A stretch of 64,000 nt of DNA, taken from assembly GCF_033095865.1 (NCBI RefSeq), contig NZ_AP019365.1:564001-628000 (forward strand), in the 5' to 3' direction. Position 1 is the stretch's first letter, and the number at the start of each line of letters is the position of its first letter. Origin of the DNA: Pseudomonas sp. KU43P (GTDB lineage: Bacteria > Pseudomonadota > Gammaproteobacteria > Pseudomonadales > Pseudomonadaceae). This document shows, one piece after another, positions 37,698 through 49,435 of this stretch. The notes under the pieces were generated by a model. It searched no databases. It saw nothing but the letters and a program-made list of their open reading frames with translations, and had not been told where the DNA came from. A program made the position numbers and the translations under genes.

Positions 37698-38440
37698 GTC
37701 AGCTGGAAAAGATCTACGGCGTGCACGCCGTGCAGGCGTTGTTGCAGCACCATCCGAAGCGGGTCAAGCAGATCTGGCTGTCGGAAGGGCGCAGTGAGCC
37801 GCGCATCCAGGCGTTGCTGGCCCTGGCCGCGGAAAACCGCGTAGCGGTGGGCCAGGCCGAGCGTCGTGAGCTGGATGCCTGGGTCGAGGGCGTGCACCAG
37901 GGTGTGGTGGCCGAGGTGAGCCCGAGCCAGGTGTGGGGCGAGTTGATGCTTGAGGAGTTGCTCGAGCGCACCGAAACCCCGCCGCTGATCCTGGTGCTGG
38001 ACGGTGTCACCGATCCGCACAACCTCGGCGCCTGCCTGCGCACCGCCGATGCGGCCGGTGCCACGGCGGTGGTGGTGCCGAAGGACAAGTCAGCGACGCT
38101 GACCCCGGTGGTGCGCAAGGTGGCCTGCGGTGCTGCCGAGGTGATTCCGCTGGTGGCCGTGACCAACCTGGCGCGCACGCTGGAGAAATTGCAGCAGCGT
38201 GGCCTGTGGGTGGTTGGCACTGCCGGCGAGGCCGAGCAGGAGATCTACCAGCAGGACCTGACCGGGCCGCTGGTGATGATCATGGGGGCAGAAGGCAAGG
38301 GCATGCGCCGGCTGACCCGTGAGCACTGTGATTTCCTGGTGAAGTTGCCGATGGGCGGTAGCGTCAGCAGCCTGAACGTCTCGGTGGCTACGGGCGTCTG
38401 CCTGTTCGAGGCCGTGCGTCAGCGTCAGGCCAAGCGCTGA
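37694..38440 (+). CDS. rlmB: 23S rRNA (guanosine-2'-O-)-methyltransferase RlmB
   Basis: 248 residues, SpoU family. Substrate-binding N-terminal domain (about 1-75), then the knotted SPOUT domain with DGVTDPHNLGACLRTADAAG near 102-121, IMGAEGKGMRRL and the terminal SVSSLNVSVATGVCLFEAVR. It methylates G2251 (E. coli numbering) in the peptidyl transferase loop. The ATGA overlap with rnr implies coupling. Confidence 0.96.
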   Translation: MSQLEKIYGVHAVQALLQHHPKRVKQIWLSEGRSEPRIQALLALAAENRVAVGQAERRELDAWVEGVHQGVVAEVSPSQVWGELMLEELLERTETPPLILVLDGVTDPHNLGACLRTADAAGATAVVVPKDKSATLTPVVRKVACGAAEVIPLVAVTNLARTLEKLQQRGLWVVGTAGEAEQEIYQQDLTGPLVMIMGAEGKGMRRLTREHCDFLVKLPMGGSVSSLNVSVATGVCLFEAVRQRQAKR

Positions 38441-38446
38441 CCCATT

Positions 38447-38526
38447 GGCCCTATCGCCGGCAAGCCGGCTCCCACAGTCAAGGTCTGTAGTCATCCTGTG
38501 GGAGCCGGCTTGCCGGCGGTAGGGCC
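38447..38526. repeat. REP pair
   Basis: Arms 38447-38476 and 38497-38526, 30 bases each with one mismatch, carry the P. putida REP core. Located between rlmB and the rpsF promoter. Confidence 0.88.
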
Positions 38527-38575
38527 CGTGCAGTCGTGAAAGTGTTTCCGGCTGTTCAAATAATCGCCAATCACC

Positions 38576-38604
38576 TTGCTTGTGTGCCCCGCCTTCTCTA
38601 CAAT
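38576..38604 (+). promoter_or_regulatory. Sigma-70 promoter of the rpsF operon
   Basis: TTGCTT at 38576-38581, a 17-base spacer and TACAAT at 38599-38604, giving a leader of about 115 bases before rpsF. Confidence 0.65.
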
Positions 38605-38611
38605 TGCGCCC

Positions 38612-38654
38612 CTTGCCGAGCTGGCAGGCGCGCATGTGCCTCCCCTCCATGGCA
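38612..38654 (+). promoter_or_regulatory. Possible S6:S18 autoregulatory leader RNA
   Basis: In the rpsF leader, CTTGCC (about 38612-38617) can pair with GGCAAG (about 38649-38654), enclosing a CCG triplet and an inner AGGC/GCCT stem. Leaders of rpsF in many bacteria bind the S6:S18 complex through a bulged CCG. The match here is by eye and weak. Confidence 0.3.
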
Positions 38655-38725
38655 AGACACACAGTGTCATTCACTCCTTGTCTGACTAGATATCCTGGCA
38701 GACTACTAACCCGTAAGGAGCATTC

Positions 38726-39151
38726 ATGCGTCATTACGAAATCATCTTCCTGGTTCACCCGGACCAGAGCGAGCAAGTCGGCGGCATGGTTGAGCGTTAC
38801 ACCAAGCTGATCGAAGAAGACGGCGGCAAGATCCACCGCCTGGAAGACTGGGGCCGTCGTCAACTGGCCTACGCAATCAACAATGTTCACAAGGCTCACT
38901 ACGTGATGCTGAACGTTGAGTGCACCGGCAAGGCCCTGGCCGAGCTGGAAGACAACTTCCGCTACAACGATGCCGTTATCCGTAACCTGGTCATCCGTCG
39001 CGACGAAGCCGTTACCGGCCAGTCCGAGATGCTGAAGGCTGAAGAGAACCGCAGCGAGCGCCGTGAGCGTCGTGAGCGTCCTGAGCATGCTGACTCCGCC
39101 GAAGGCGACGACAGCAATGACAGCGACTCCAGCGATAACGCTGACGAGTAA
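38726..39151 (+). CDS. rpsF: 30S ribosomal protein S6
   Basis: 141 residues. [20 protein letters not shown] and the [17 protein letters not shown] signature. The C-terminal tail is an acidic/arginine mix ([13 protein letters not shown], then [16 protein letters not shown]); in E. coli the tail of S6 is extended by glutamates through RimK. First gene of the rpsF-rpsR-rplI cluster. Confidence 0.98.
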   Translation: MRHYEIIFLVHPDQSEQVGGMVERYTKLIEEDGGKIHRLEDWGRRQLAYAINNVHKAHYVMLNVECTGKALAELEDNFRYNDAVIRNLVIRRDEAVTGQSEMLKAEENRSERRERRERPEHADSAEGDDSNDSDSSDNADE

Positions 39152-39179
39152 TCCACGGACCTTTAGAGGAGCCTATTAA

Positions 39180-39410
39180 ATGGCACGTTTCTTCCGTCGT
39201 CGTAAATTCTGCCGCTTCACTGCTGAAGACGTGAAAGAGATCGACTTCAAAGATCTCAACACCCTGAAAGCTTACGTATCCGAAACCGGCAAGATCGTTC
39301 CAAGCCGTATCACCGGTACCAAAGCTCGTTATCAGCGTCAGCTGGCTACCGCTATCAAGCGCGCCCGCTTCCTGGCCCTGCTGCCCTACACCGACAGCCA
39401 CGGCCGCTGA
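39180..39410 (+). CDS. rpsR: 30S ribosomal protein S18
   Basis: 76 residues: [20 protein letters not shown], then [20 protein letters not shown]. Complete and normal length. Preceded by GAGGAG. It binds S6 on the small-subunit platform. Confidence 0.98.
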   Translation: MARFFRRRKFCRFTAEDVKEIDFKDLNTLKAYVSETGKIVPSRITGTKARYQRQLATAIKRARFLALLPYTDSHGR

Positions 39411-39443
39411 GACCGGGTCGTCGACAAGCAGTAAGGGATTAGC

Positions 39444-40307
39444 ATGCGAGCGTTAGCAAGTTTCATCATGCGCGGTCGTGTGCAGGCCACCCTGGTGGTG
39501 GTCATCAGCGCGGTACTGCCGCTGCTGTTCTGGTTGAGTGCCGCTGCTGGCAGCCTCGTGCTGCTGCGGCGTGGTTTCAAGGATGCTTCAACGGTCATCG
39601 CCGGCGGCCTGCTGGCCGGGCTGGCCGTGTGGTTCATGGGCGATCCCATCACCTTCCTGGTGACTGCGGGTGCCCTGAGCCTGGCCGCCATGTTGCGTGC
39701 TGAGCATCCCTGGAGCCGGGTGTTGGTTGTCAGTGCCGTATTCGCCGTGGTTTTCAGCCACGTGCTCGATGTGGCGCTGGCACAGACCTTCGATGTGCTG
39801 GCCAAGGCGTTTGCCGATGTCATGCCGAAAGTCGAAGGGCAGCCGGTGCTCTCCGGTGAGCTGATCCGCCCTGTGCTGGTCGCTTCCACAGCAGTGACGG
39901 TGCAATTGTTCAGTGTGCTGGCCCTGGTGCTGGCGCGCTACTGGCAGGCAGTGTTGTACAACCCTGGAGGCTTCGGTCGCGAATTTCGCGCACTGAAGTT
40001 GCCGAAACAGACCATGGCGGTCTTGGTGGCAGTGATGGTGGTGGCTCCGTTCATCGGGCCGCATTTCATCATCCTGGCATCGGCATCGAGCCTGGTACTG
40101 GTCCTGGCCGGCATCGCCTTGATGCACGGGCTGGTGGCACAGGGGCGACTGGCCGGGTTCTGGCTGGTAGGCATGTACGTGACGTTGCCGCTGATCATGC
40201 AGCTGATTTATCCGTTACTGATGGTCTTGGCCATTGTCGACAGCCTGATTGATTTTCGCGGTCGCAAGTCCCCCCCGGGGGAAGACTCCGCGAACGGTGA
40301 AGGTTAA
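39444..40307 (+). CDS. DUF2232-like integral membrane protein
   Basis: 287 residues with about eight membrane helices and few polar stretches. It lies between rpsR and rplI, the place where gammaproteobacteria such as Pseudomonas carry a YybS/DUF2232-type membrane protein. No catalytic motif is visible. The function of the family is unknown; inclusion in the ribosomal operon is conserved. Confidence 0.75.
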   Translation: MRALASFIMRGRVQATLVVVISAVLPLLFWLSAAAGSLVLLRRGFKDASTVIAGGLLAGLAVWFMGDPITFLVTAGALSLAAMLRAEHPWSRVLVVSAVFAVVFSHVLDVALAQTFDVLAKAFADVMPKVEGQPVLSGELIRPVLVASTAVTVQLFSVLALVLARYWQAVLYNPGGFGREFRALKLPKQTMAVLVAVMVVAPFIGPHFIILASASSLVLVLAGIALMHGLVAQGRLAGFWLVGMYVTLPLIMQLIYPLLMVLAIVDSLIDFRGRKSPPGEDSANGEG

Positions 40308-40327
40308 AAGTTAAGAGGTTTTACCAA

Positions 40328-40774
40328 ATGGAACTGATCCTGCTGGAAAAAGTCGCTAACCTGGGCAACCTGGGCGACAAAGTTAAGGTTAAGGCTGGTT
40401 ACGGCCGTAACTTCCTGCTGCCATTCGGCAAGGCCACCGTTGCCAACGCCGCCAACCTGGCTGCGTTCGAAGAGCGTCGCGCCGAGCTGGAAAAAGCAGC
40501 TGCTGACCGTAAAGCTTCGGCTGAAAGCCGCGCTGCCCAACTGGCCGAGCTGGAAGTGACCATCACTGCCACCGCTGGCGACGAAGGCAAGCTGTTCGGT
40601 TCGATCGGCACCCACGACATCGCTGACGCCCTGACCGCCTCCGGCGTTGAAGTGGCCAAGGCTGAAGTTCGTCTGCCGAACGGCACCATCCGTCAAGTTG
40701 GCGAATACGACGTAGCCGTGCACCTGCACAGCGACGTTGAAGCCACTGTACGTGTGGTCGTCGTAGCTGCCTAA
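40328..40774 (+). CDS. rplI: 50S ribosomal protein L9
   Basis: 148 residues. [20 protein letters not shown] then [13 protein letters not shown], a long connecting helix and the C-terminal domain ([20 protein letters not shown]). Binds 23S rRNA domain V at the base of the L1 stalk. Confidence 0.98.
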   Translation: MELILLEKVANLGNLGDKVKVKAGYGRNFLLPFGKATVANAANLAAFEERRAELEKAAADRKASAESRAAQLAELEVTITATAGDEGKLFGSIGTHDIADALTASGVEVAKAEVRLPNGTIRQVGEYDVAVHLHSDVEATVRVVVVAA

Positions 40775-40819
40775 GCTGCGCTGACTGGCTGGCCCCTTGC
40801 GGGTTAGCCGGTTAACATC

Positions 40820-40862
40820 GGGCACGGTCCTGTTTTCGACAGGCCGTGCCCTTTGTCTTTTT
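40820..40862 (+). terminator. Terminator after rplI, before dnaB
   Basis: GGGCACGG and CCGTGCCC (40820-40827 and 40844-40851) plus inner CCTG/CAGG pairs form a strong hairpin, followed by TTTGTCTTTTTC. It separates the ribosomal cluster from dnaB. Confidence 0.75.
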
Positions 40863-40887
40863 CATCCTCCAGAATTCTTTCGTGGCC

Positions 40888-42285
40888 ATGAACGAGATTA
40901 CCAACCCCGAACAACTCGACCTGCAAACTGCAGCCCTGAAGGTGCCGCCGCATTCCATCGAGGCCGAACAGGCCGTACTCGGTGGCCTGATGCTGGACAA
41001 CAACGCCTGGGAGCGGGTGCTGGACCAGGTGTCGGATGGTGACTTCTACCGGCATGACCACCGCCTGATCTTCCGCGCCGTGCACAAGCTGGCGGACGCG
41101 AACCAACCGTTCGACGTGGTGACCCTGCACGAACAGTTGGACAAGGAAGGCCTGTCGACCCAGGTCGGCGGCCTGGCCTATCTGGCCGAGCTGGCCAAGA
41201 ACACGCCATCGGTGGCCAACATCAAGGCCTATGCCGCGATCATTCGCGAGCGTGCCACTCTGCGTCAGCTGATCAGCATCAGTACTGACATCGCCGATAA
41301 CGCCTTCAATCCACAAGGGCGCAACGCCGAAGAGATCCTCGACGACGCCGAACGGCAGATCTTCCAGATCGCCGAGGCGCGGCCGAAGACCGGCGGCCCG
41401 GTGGGGGTCAACGAGCTGTTGACCATGGCCATCGACCGTATCGACACGCTGTTCAATTCCGACAGCGACATCACCGGTGTATCCACCGGCTTTACCGACC
41501 TTGACGAGAAGACCAGCGGCCTGCAGGCAGCCGACCTGATCATCGTCGCCGGCCGTCCGTCGATGGGCAAGACCACCTTCGCCATGAACCTGGTGGAAAA
41601 CGCCGTGCTGCGCACCGACAAGGCGGTACTGGTGTTCTCCCTCGAGATGCCAGGCGAATCGCTGATCATGCGTATGCTCTCGTCGCTGGGGCGTATCGAC
41701 CAGACCAAGGTGCGTTCCGGCCAGCTCGATGATGATGATTGGCCGCGTCTGACCTCGGCGGTCAACCTGCTCAACGACCGCAAGCTGTTCATCGACGATA
41801 CCGCCGGCATCAGCCCTTCGGAAATGCGTGCGCGCACCCGTCGCCTGGCGCGCGAGCACGGCGAAATCGCCATGATCATGGTCGACTACCTGCAGCTGAT
41901 GCAGATCCCGGGCTCGGCCGGTGACAACCGCACCAACGAGATTTCCGAGATCTCCCGCTCGCTCAAGGCCCTGGCCAAGGAATTCAACTGCCCGGTGATC
42001 GCCCTGTCGCAGCTCAACCGTTCCCTGGAACAGCGGCCGAACAAGCGCCCGGTGAACTCCGACTTGCGGGAATCCGGTGCGATCGAGCAGGACGCCGACG
42101 TGATCATGTTCGTGTACCGGGACGAGGTGTACCACCCGGAGACCGAGCACAAGGGCGTGGCCGAAATCATCATCGGCAAACAGCGTAACGGCCCCATCGG
42201 CTTCGTCCGCCTGGCGTTCATCGGCAAGTACACCCGCTTCGAGAACCTCGCGCCGGGCATGTACAACTTCGACGACGACGAGTAA
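40888..42285 (+). CDS. dnaB: Replicative DNA helicase DnaB
   Basis: 465 residues from ATG 40888; the upstream ATG at 40846 lies on the terminator tail and is rejected. N-terminal helical domain (PHSIEAEQAVLGGLMLD), RecA-like motor with Walker A GRPSMGKTTFAM, Walker B MIMVDYLQLM and the RSLKALAKEFNCPVIALSQL sensor. The alr gene that follows dnaB in some Pseudomonas is absent here; ygiQ comes next. Confidence 0.97.
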   Translation: MNEITNPEQLDLQTAALKVPPHSIEAEQAVLGGLMLDNNAWERVLDQVSDGDFYRHDHRLIFRAVHKLADANQPFDVVTLHEQLDKEGLSTQVGGLAYLAELAKNTPSVANIKAYAAIIRERATLRQLISISTDIADNAFNPQGRNAEEILDDAERQIFQIAEARPKTGGPVGVNELLTMAIDRIDTLFNSDSDITGVSTGFTDLDEKTSGLQAADLIIVAGRPSMGKTTFAMNLVENAVLRTDKAVLVFSLEMPGESLIMRMLSSLGRIDQTKVRSGQLDDDDWPRLTSAVNLLNDRKLFIDDTAGISPSEMRARTRRLAREHGEIAMIMVDYLQLMQIPGSAGDNRTNEISEISRSLKALAKEFNCPVIALSQLNRSLEQRPNKRPVNSDLRESGAIEQDADVIMFVYRDEVYHPETEHKGVAEIIIGKQRNGPIGFVRLAFIGKYTRFENLAPGMYNFDDDE

Positions 42286-42291
42286 GTCGCC

Positions 42292-42367
42292 GCCCCCATC
42301 GCCGGCAAGCCGGATCCCACAAAGGCCTGTGGTGAACCTGTGGGAGCCGGCTTGCCGGCGTTGGGGC
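42292..42367. repeat. REP pair
   Basis: Arms 42292-42321 and 42339-42367 with the REP core; the left arm has GGATCCC instead of GGCTCCC. Lies after dnaB. Confidence 0.85.
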
Positions 42368-42472
42368 CAGTAGCAGCTTCACATGAATCCGACCTCTGTC
42401 GTCGGATTTGGTCAAATTTTGTGCTATATTTCGCGCCCGCGATTTCCCTGCACAACAGAACCGGTCACTGAC

Positions 42473-44773
<2,301 letters not shown>

Positions 44774-44791
44774 TTTCAAGGGCTGCCTTGC

Positions 44792-45445
44792 AGCCCAATC
44801 GCTGGCAAGCCAGCTCCCACAGGGGATACGCCGAACCCAAGGCTTGCGCTGTACCCGTAGGAGCTGGCAAGCCAGCTCCTGCAGGGGATACGCCGAACCC
44901 AAGGCTTGCGCTGTACCTGTAGGAGCTGGCAAGCCAGCTCCCGCAGGGGATACGCCGAACCCAAGGCTTGCGCTGTACCTGTAGGAGCTGGCAAGCCAGC
45001 TCCCGCAGGGGATACGCCGAACCCAAGGCTTGCGCTGTACCTGTAGGAGCTGGCAAGCCAGCTCCCGCAGGGGATACGCCGAACCCAAGGCTTGCGCTGT
45101 ACCTGTAGGAGCTGGCAAGCCAGCTCCCACAGGGGATACGCCGAACCCAAGGCTTGCGCTGTACCCGTAGGAGCTGGCAAACCAGCTCCTGCAGGGGATA
45201 CGCCGAACCCAAGGCTTGCGCTGTACCTGTAGGAGCTGGCAAGCCAGCTCCCGCAGGGGATACGCCGAACCCAAGGCTTGCGCTGTACCTGTAGGAGCTG
45301 GCAAGCCAGCTCCTACAGGGGATACGCCGAACCCAAGGCTTGCGCTGTACCCGTAGGAGCTGGCAAGCCAGCTCCTACAGGGGATACGCCGAACCCAAGG
45401 CTTGCGCTGTACCTGTAGGAGCTGGCTTGCCAGCGATTGGGCCGC
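44792..45445. repeat. Array of ten 62-bp tandem repeats bounded by an inverted REP-like pair
   Basis: The motif GCTGGCAAGCCAGCTCC starts at 44801 and recurs every 62 bases (44863, 44925, 44987, 45049, 45111, 45173, 45235, 45297, 45359), with an inverted partial copy at 45421. Units differ at only a few positions (CCCAC, CCTGC, CCCGC, CCTAC). The left edge CCCAATCGCTGGCAAGCCAG and the right edge CTGGCTTGCCAGCGATTGGG are inverted to each other, so this looks like a variant REP pair whose right-hand spacer and one arm have been amplified. Not coding and not a CRISPR, as there are no unique spacers. Confidence 0.92.
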
Positions 45446-45460
45446 AACGCGGCCCCTGGA

Positions 45461-46048
45461 TCAATCAGGCTGCTTGTCGACCCACTTGGGCAGCACTGGC
45501 GAGACAAACTGCTCCATCCCATCCAGCAGGGCATCCGCTCGCTGCTCCAGCAGCAACATCGCCCGATGCTGCGGCCGCACGAAACCTTCTTCGACGATAT
45601 GGTCGAGGAACCCGCCAAGCTTTTCATAGAACCCGTTCACATCGAGCAGCCCCAGCGGCTTGGCGTGATAGCCCAGTTGCCCCCAGGTCCAGACCTCGAA
45701 CAGTTCTTCCAGCGTACCCAACCCACCCGGCAGGGCGATGAAGGCGTCGCTCAGTTCAGCCATGCGTGCCTTGCGCGCGTGCATGCCGTCGACCACTTCC
45801 AGGCGGGTCAAGCCCTTGTGGCCGATCTCGGCGTTCATCAGGCTCTCGGGAATGATTCCGATCACTTCGCCACCGGCCGCCATGGCCGCGTCAGCCACGG
45901 TGCCCATCAGGCCGACCGCGCCGCCACCGTAGACCAGGGTCAGGCCACGGCGGGCGATGGCCTGGCCAAGAGCAACCGCCGCTTCGCGGTAAGCTGGGTT
46001 GGCGCCGATGCTGGCGCCGCAGAACACACAAACGGAACGTACAGGCAT
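45461..46048 (-). CDS. LOG-family (TIGR00730) nucleotide 5'-monophosphate phosphoribohydrolase
   Basis: About 195 residues from ATG 46048 ([20 protein letters not shown]); six further codons upstream are possible. Rossmann-like fold with [15 protein letters not shown] and the signature [14 protein letters not shown]; the active Arg/Glu segment MHARKARM is present. Homologues release free cytokinin bases or degrade nucleotide monophosphates; in bacteria the natural substrate is often unclear. Confidence 0.88.
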   Translation of the reverse strand: MPVRSVCVFCGASIGANPAYREAAVALGQAIARRGLTLVYGGGAVGLMGTVADAAMAAGGEVIGIIPESLMNAEIGHKGLTRLEVVDGMHARKARMAELSDAFIALPGGLGTLEELFEVWTWGQLGYHAKPLGLLDVNGFYEKLGGFLDHIVEEGFVRPQHRAMLLLEQRADALLDGMEQFVSPVLPKWVDKQPD

Positions 46049-46113
46049 TTGACAATCTCCAATCACTTAGCGTGACAGAGTACGGCGCAGGCCTGTCGCT
46101 TCCAAGGCTGCTT

Positions 46114-46203
46114 TCACTCCGGGCGGGAGAATTCGCAGCTCGCGCCGGTGGCGCCGTGGGCGTAGGCTGCGAGCAGGCTGTTCATGAAATTCGACAGGGA
46201 CAT
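46114..46203 (-). CDS. Possible 29-residue small protein
   Basis: MSLSNFMNSLLAAYAHGATG followed by ASCEFSRPE, from ATG 46203. An AGGAGC motif seven bases upstream is a very good ribosome-binding site, and the gene lies in the gap between the LOG gene and azu. No family is recognised. Coding status depends on the spacing of the Shine-Dalgarno and should be tested by conservation. Confidence 0.4.
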   Translation of the reverse strand: MSLSNFMNSLLAAYAHGATGASCEFSRPE

Positions 46204-46322
46204 GGGCTTTGCTCCTAAATGAGAGGTTGTCCCATCGTCTAGTAAAAGGGCATGATGTGCTCTTAGATTGGTTGTATACAATCCATTGAACAATTCTACT
46301 GCCTGGCCACTTGACACCCTTC

Positions 46323-46336
46323 TTGACTCATATCAG
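46323..46336 (+). promoter_or_regulatory. Anr/FNR-type box upstream of azurin
   Basis: TTGACTCATATCAG matches the TTGAT-N4-ATCAA pattern in 8 of 10 defined positions and lies 63 bases before azu. Azurin genes of Pseudomonas are known to be controlled by Anr at low oxygen. Confidence 0.55.
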
Positions 46337-46398
46337 CCAGGGGTGAAACGGTTTCAGGCAGTCTCGCAATTGATAAAACCCTGCCAAGGAGATTCATG

Positions 46399-46845
46399 AT
46401 GTTTGCGAAAGCTGTAGCGGTATCCCTGCTGACCCTCGCCAGCGCTTCTGTCTTCGCAGCCGAGTGTTCGGTGACTGTCGACTCGACTGACCAGATGTCC
46501 TTCAACACCAAGGACATTGTCGTCGACAAGAGCTGCAAGGAATTCACCGTCAACCTGACTCACTCCGGCAACCTGCCGAAGAATGTCATGGGGCACAACG
46601 TGGTCATCAGCAAGGAAGCTGACATGCAGCCGATCGCTACAGACGGTCTGGCAGCAGGGATTGACAAGAACTACCTGAAGGACGGTGATGAGCGCGTCAT
46701 CGCTCATACCAAGATCATTGGCGCTGGTGAGACAGACAAGCTGACTTTCGATGTGTCCAAGCTGGCGGCTGATCAGAAGTACGGCTTCTTCTGCTCGTTC
46801 CCTGGCCACATCTCGATGATGAAAGGCACTGTTACCCTCAAGTAA
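46399..46845 (+). CDS. azu: Azurin
   Basis: 148 residues from ATG 46399, which has seven bases to AAGGAG; an ATG one codon earlier is closer than ideal. Signal peptide ends VFA|AEC. Mature numbering: copper ligands Gly45, His46 (MGHN), Cys112 (FFCSFPGH), His117 and Met121; disulfide Cys3-Cys26. Position 48, the buried Trp of P. aeruginosa azurin, is Val here (GHNVV). Periplasmic electron carrier. A strong terminator follows. Confidence 0.96.
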   Translation: MFAKAVAVSLLTLASASVFAAECSVTVDSTDQMSFNTKDIVVDKSCKEFTVNLTHSGNLPKNVMGHNVVISKEADMQPIATDGLAAGIDKNYLKDGDERVIAHTKIIGAGETDKLTFDVSKLAADQKYGFFCSFPGHISMMKGTVTLK

Positions 46846-46858
46846 GCATGCAGTGAAG

Positions 46859-46889
46859 ACCGGGGCCGCCTAGCGGCCCCGGTTGTTTT
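46859..46889 (+). terminator. Intrinsic terminator of azurin
   Basis: Perfect 11-bp stem ACCGGGGCCGC (46859-46869), loop CTA, GCGGCCCCGGT (46873-46883), followed by TGTTTT. Confidence 0.85.
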
Positions 46890-47716
46890 CACGGGGCGAA
46901 CGGCAGTTCGCGCTTGTGCTGGGTCTTGCGGTAAGTCGACACGATGATGTCGAACGCTTCCTGATCGACCGGCTGCCCATGCAGGAACGCATCGATCTGC
47001 TGGTAGGTCACCCCATGCGAGGCCTCGTCCGGCTTGCCCGGCTCCAGGTCTTCAAGGTCCGCAGTCGGCACCTTCTCCACCAGTGACTCCGGCGCGCCGA
47101 AGCTGCGCGCAATCGCCCGTACCTGGTTCTTCACCAGGCCACTGAGTGGCGCCAGGTCGCACGCACCGTCACCGAACTTGGTAAAGAAGCCCATCACTGC
47201 CTCGGCAGCATGGTCGGTGCCGATTACCAGGCCGGCACGAGCACCGGCGATGGTGTACTGCGCCACCATGCGCGTGCGCGCCTTGACGTTGCCGACGACG
47301 AAGTCCACCAGAGTCGGCGAGCCACCTTCCAGTGCCTTCACTTCCTTCGCCAGCGCGCGCACCGCCGGTGCGATATCGACCGTGTGCACTTCATCGGCCT
47401 TGATCACGTCCAGGCAGGCCTGGGCGTCGTGCTCGTCATGCTGCACCTGGTACGGCAGGCGTACGGCGATGAAGGTATAGGCCTTGTCGCCCGTCTCGGT
47501 GCGCAGTTCGTTGATGGCGCGCTGGGCGAGCAGGGCGGCAGTCAGCGAGTCGACGCCACCGCTGATGCCCAGCACCAGGGTCTTGAGCCGGGCGTTGGCC
47601 AGGCAGCCCTTGATGAACGCCACGCGCCGGGCGACTTCGGCGTCGAGCGCGGCGGCGTCGGCAAACGGCGGCTGCACCTTGAGCGCCTGGGCAATCTCTT
47701 GCTGAACGGCTTGCAT
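46889..47716 (-). CDS. nadE: NH3-dependent NAD+ synthetase
   Basis: 275 residues. ATP-pyrophosphatase loop [13 protein letters not shown] at about 51-63, [19 protein letters not shown] near 175-195 and [20 protein letters not shown]. It amidates nicotinate adenine dinucleotide with ammonia, the last step of NAD synthesis. It ends three bases after pncB upstream, so both form one salvage operon. Confidence 0.96.
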   Translation of the reverse strand: MQAVQQEIAQALKVQPPFADAAALDAEVARRVAFIKGCLANARLKTLVLGISGGVDSLTAALLAQRAINELRTETGDKAYTFIAVRLPYQVQHDEHDAQACLDVIKADEVHTVDIAPAVRALAKEVKALEGGSPTLVDFVVGNVKARTRMVAQYTIAGARAGLVIGTDHAAEAVMGFFTKFGDGACDLAPLSGLVKNQVRAIARSFGAPESLVEKVPTADLEDLEPGKPDEASHGVTYQQIDAFLHGQPVDQEAFDIIVSTYRKTQHKRELPFAP

Positions 47717-47719
47717 GGG

Positions 47720-48925
47720 TTACTCCTTGCTGGGGACTTTGAATACATGACGCATGTAGGCGACGAAGTTGGCGTCGCGGCACTGGGTCTTGGCGGCCTC
47801 ATCCGAGATCTTGGCCACCGGCGAGCCGTTGCAGTCGGTCATTTTAAGCACGATGTTCATCGGTGCCACACCCGGTATGTCGCACGTCAGGTTAGTACCA
47901 ATGCCGAAACTGACGTTGATGCGCCCGCGCAAGGCACGGAAGATTTCCAGCGAACGGGTCAGGTTCAGGCCATCGGAGAACACCAAGGTCTTGGTCATCG
48001 GGTCGATGCCCAGCTTCTGGTAATGGGCGATGGCCTTTTCCGCCCAGGCCACCGGTTCGCCCGAATCGTGGCGCAGGCCGTCGAACAGCTTGGCGAAGTA
48101 CAAGTCGAAATCGCGCAGGAAGGCATCCATGGTGATGCAGTCGGTCAGGGCGATACCGAGCAGGCCGCGGTATTCGCGTACCCAGCAGTCGAGGGCGGCG
48201 ATCTGGCTGTCGATCAGCCGCGGGCCGAGCTGCTGGTGAGCCATGAACCACTCGTGGGCCATGGTGCCCAGAGGCTTGATATCCAGTTTCCATGCCAGGT
48301 CGACGTTGCTGGTGCCGACAAAACGGCCTGGGAAATCGTCGCGCAGCACCTTTACCACTTCGGCCTGTACACGGCTGGAGAAGCGACGGCGGGTGCCGAA
48401 GTCGGCCACTTGCAGTTCGGCCAGTTCGTCTTCGCTGGCGTGGGCGCGCAACCAGTCGAACTTGCGGTGCAGCTGGTCGCGCGCCTCGCAAAGGCGCATG
48501 TGCGGGTGCAGGTGGCGGTTGCGCACCTCGCTGATGAGGGCCAGCAGCGGTACTTCGAACAGGATCACATGCAGCCAGGGGCCGCGCAGGCGCAGGCACA
48601 GTTGGTCGTGCTCGATGCCCAGTTGCACATAGCGCAGGTTGAAGCGGAACAGGCGCAGAAAGCGCAGGAAATCGGGCTTGAGGAAGCTGATGCGTTCGAG
48701 GAAGGCCAGCTGGCCATCATCCAGGGTGAGGTCGCTGAGCAGTTCGAGCTGGTGGCGGATCTCGTCAAGGTACGGGCGCAGGTCCTCGCCGTTGCGACAG
48801 CGGAACTCCCATTCCACGTCGGCGTCCGGGTAGTTGTGCAGCACGGCCTGCATCATGGTGAGCTTGTAAAAGTCGGTGTCGAGCAGGTTGTGCACGATGC
48901 GCTCGGCGAATGCGCTCTCGCTCAT
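47720..48925 (-). CDS. pncB: Nicotinate phosphoribosyltransferase
   Basis: 401 residues from ATG 48925 ([20 protein letters not shown]). Conserved motifs [54 protein letters not shown] and [10 protein letters not shown]. It makes nicotinate mononucleotide from nicotinate, feeding NAD through nadE directly downstream. The longer open frame to 50596 merges this gene with antisense to livK and is discarded. Confidence 0.95.
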   Translation of the reverse strand: MSESAFAERIVHNLLDTDFYKLTMMQAVLHNYPDADVEWEFRCRNGEDLRPYLDEIRHQLELLSDLTLDDGQLAFLERISFLKPDFLRFLRLFRFNLRYVQLGIEHDQLCLRLRGPWLHVILFEVPLLALISEVRNRHLHPHMRLCEARDQLHRKFDWLRAHASEDELAELQVADFGTRRRFSSRVQAEVVKVLRDDFPGRFVGTSNVDLAWKLDIKPLGTMAHEWFMAHQQLGPRLIDSQIAALDCWVREYRGLLGIALTDCITMDAFLRDFDLYFAKLFDGLRHDSGEPVAWAEKAIAHYQKLGIDPMTKTLVFSDGLNLTRSLEIFRALRGRINVSFGIGTNLTCDIPGVAPMNIVLKMTDCNGSPVAKISDEAAKTQCRDANFVAYMRHVFKVPSKE

Positions 48926-48994
48926 CGATGGGGCTCCAGAAGCGGTGAATGGCGGCCATTGTGCCAGTCTTTTCAGTTTTGTTGTGTCAGTAAC

Positions 48995-49074
48995 GGCCCC
49001 ATCGCCGGCAAGCCGGCTCCCACAGTTGGGCATTGTGGTAACCCTGTGGGAGTCGGCTTGCCGGCGATGGGGCC
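48995..49074. repeat. REP pair
   Basis: Arms 48995-49024 and 49045-49074, with the REP core; the right arm has one change (GTCGGC). Located between pncB and livK, divergent genes. Confidence 0.88.
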
Positions 49075-49435
49075 AGTCCAGGCAAAACAGGTTTTTTTCC
49101 GTGCACCAGCTAGCCTTCAAACGGTGCCCCCTGTAGCAGTCGCGCACCAGCGGTGTGCACTTCGGTGACGGTGTGCGGTTACAGGGCGGTTGCACGTAAA
49201 CACTTGCCAGGGTTGCAATGATGGCACCTGTTGGTTGCTCCTTGTCTGTACGAGTGGTGGCGCCTGCTGCGAGGCAGACGGTTGCACGCTCAATAATGGA
49301 AAGGCCGCCGGTCGCCTGCTTGCCTCCTGCCCAGTGTGTTTTCCCGGAAGACAAAATTGATGGCACGGCCCTTGCTCGGAGCACAGGGCTGAGAAGTTGT
49401 AGTGCCAACCAAAAAAACTCTAGGAGCACCACCTC
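49075..49435. other. Intergenic region before livK with three GGTTGCA direct repeats
   Basis: No gene seen. GGTTGCA occurs at 49186, 49209 and 49280, spacing of 23 and 71 bases. It is an upstream control region for the liv operon by position; Lrp-type or other regulators are possible. The livK ribosome-binding site (AGGAGC) lies at 49422-49427. Confidence 0.4.

Noticed and set aside
44792..45445. CRISPR array
   Set aside because: The whole 62-bp unit is repeated, so there are no variable spacers.
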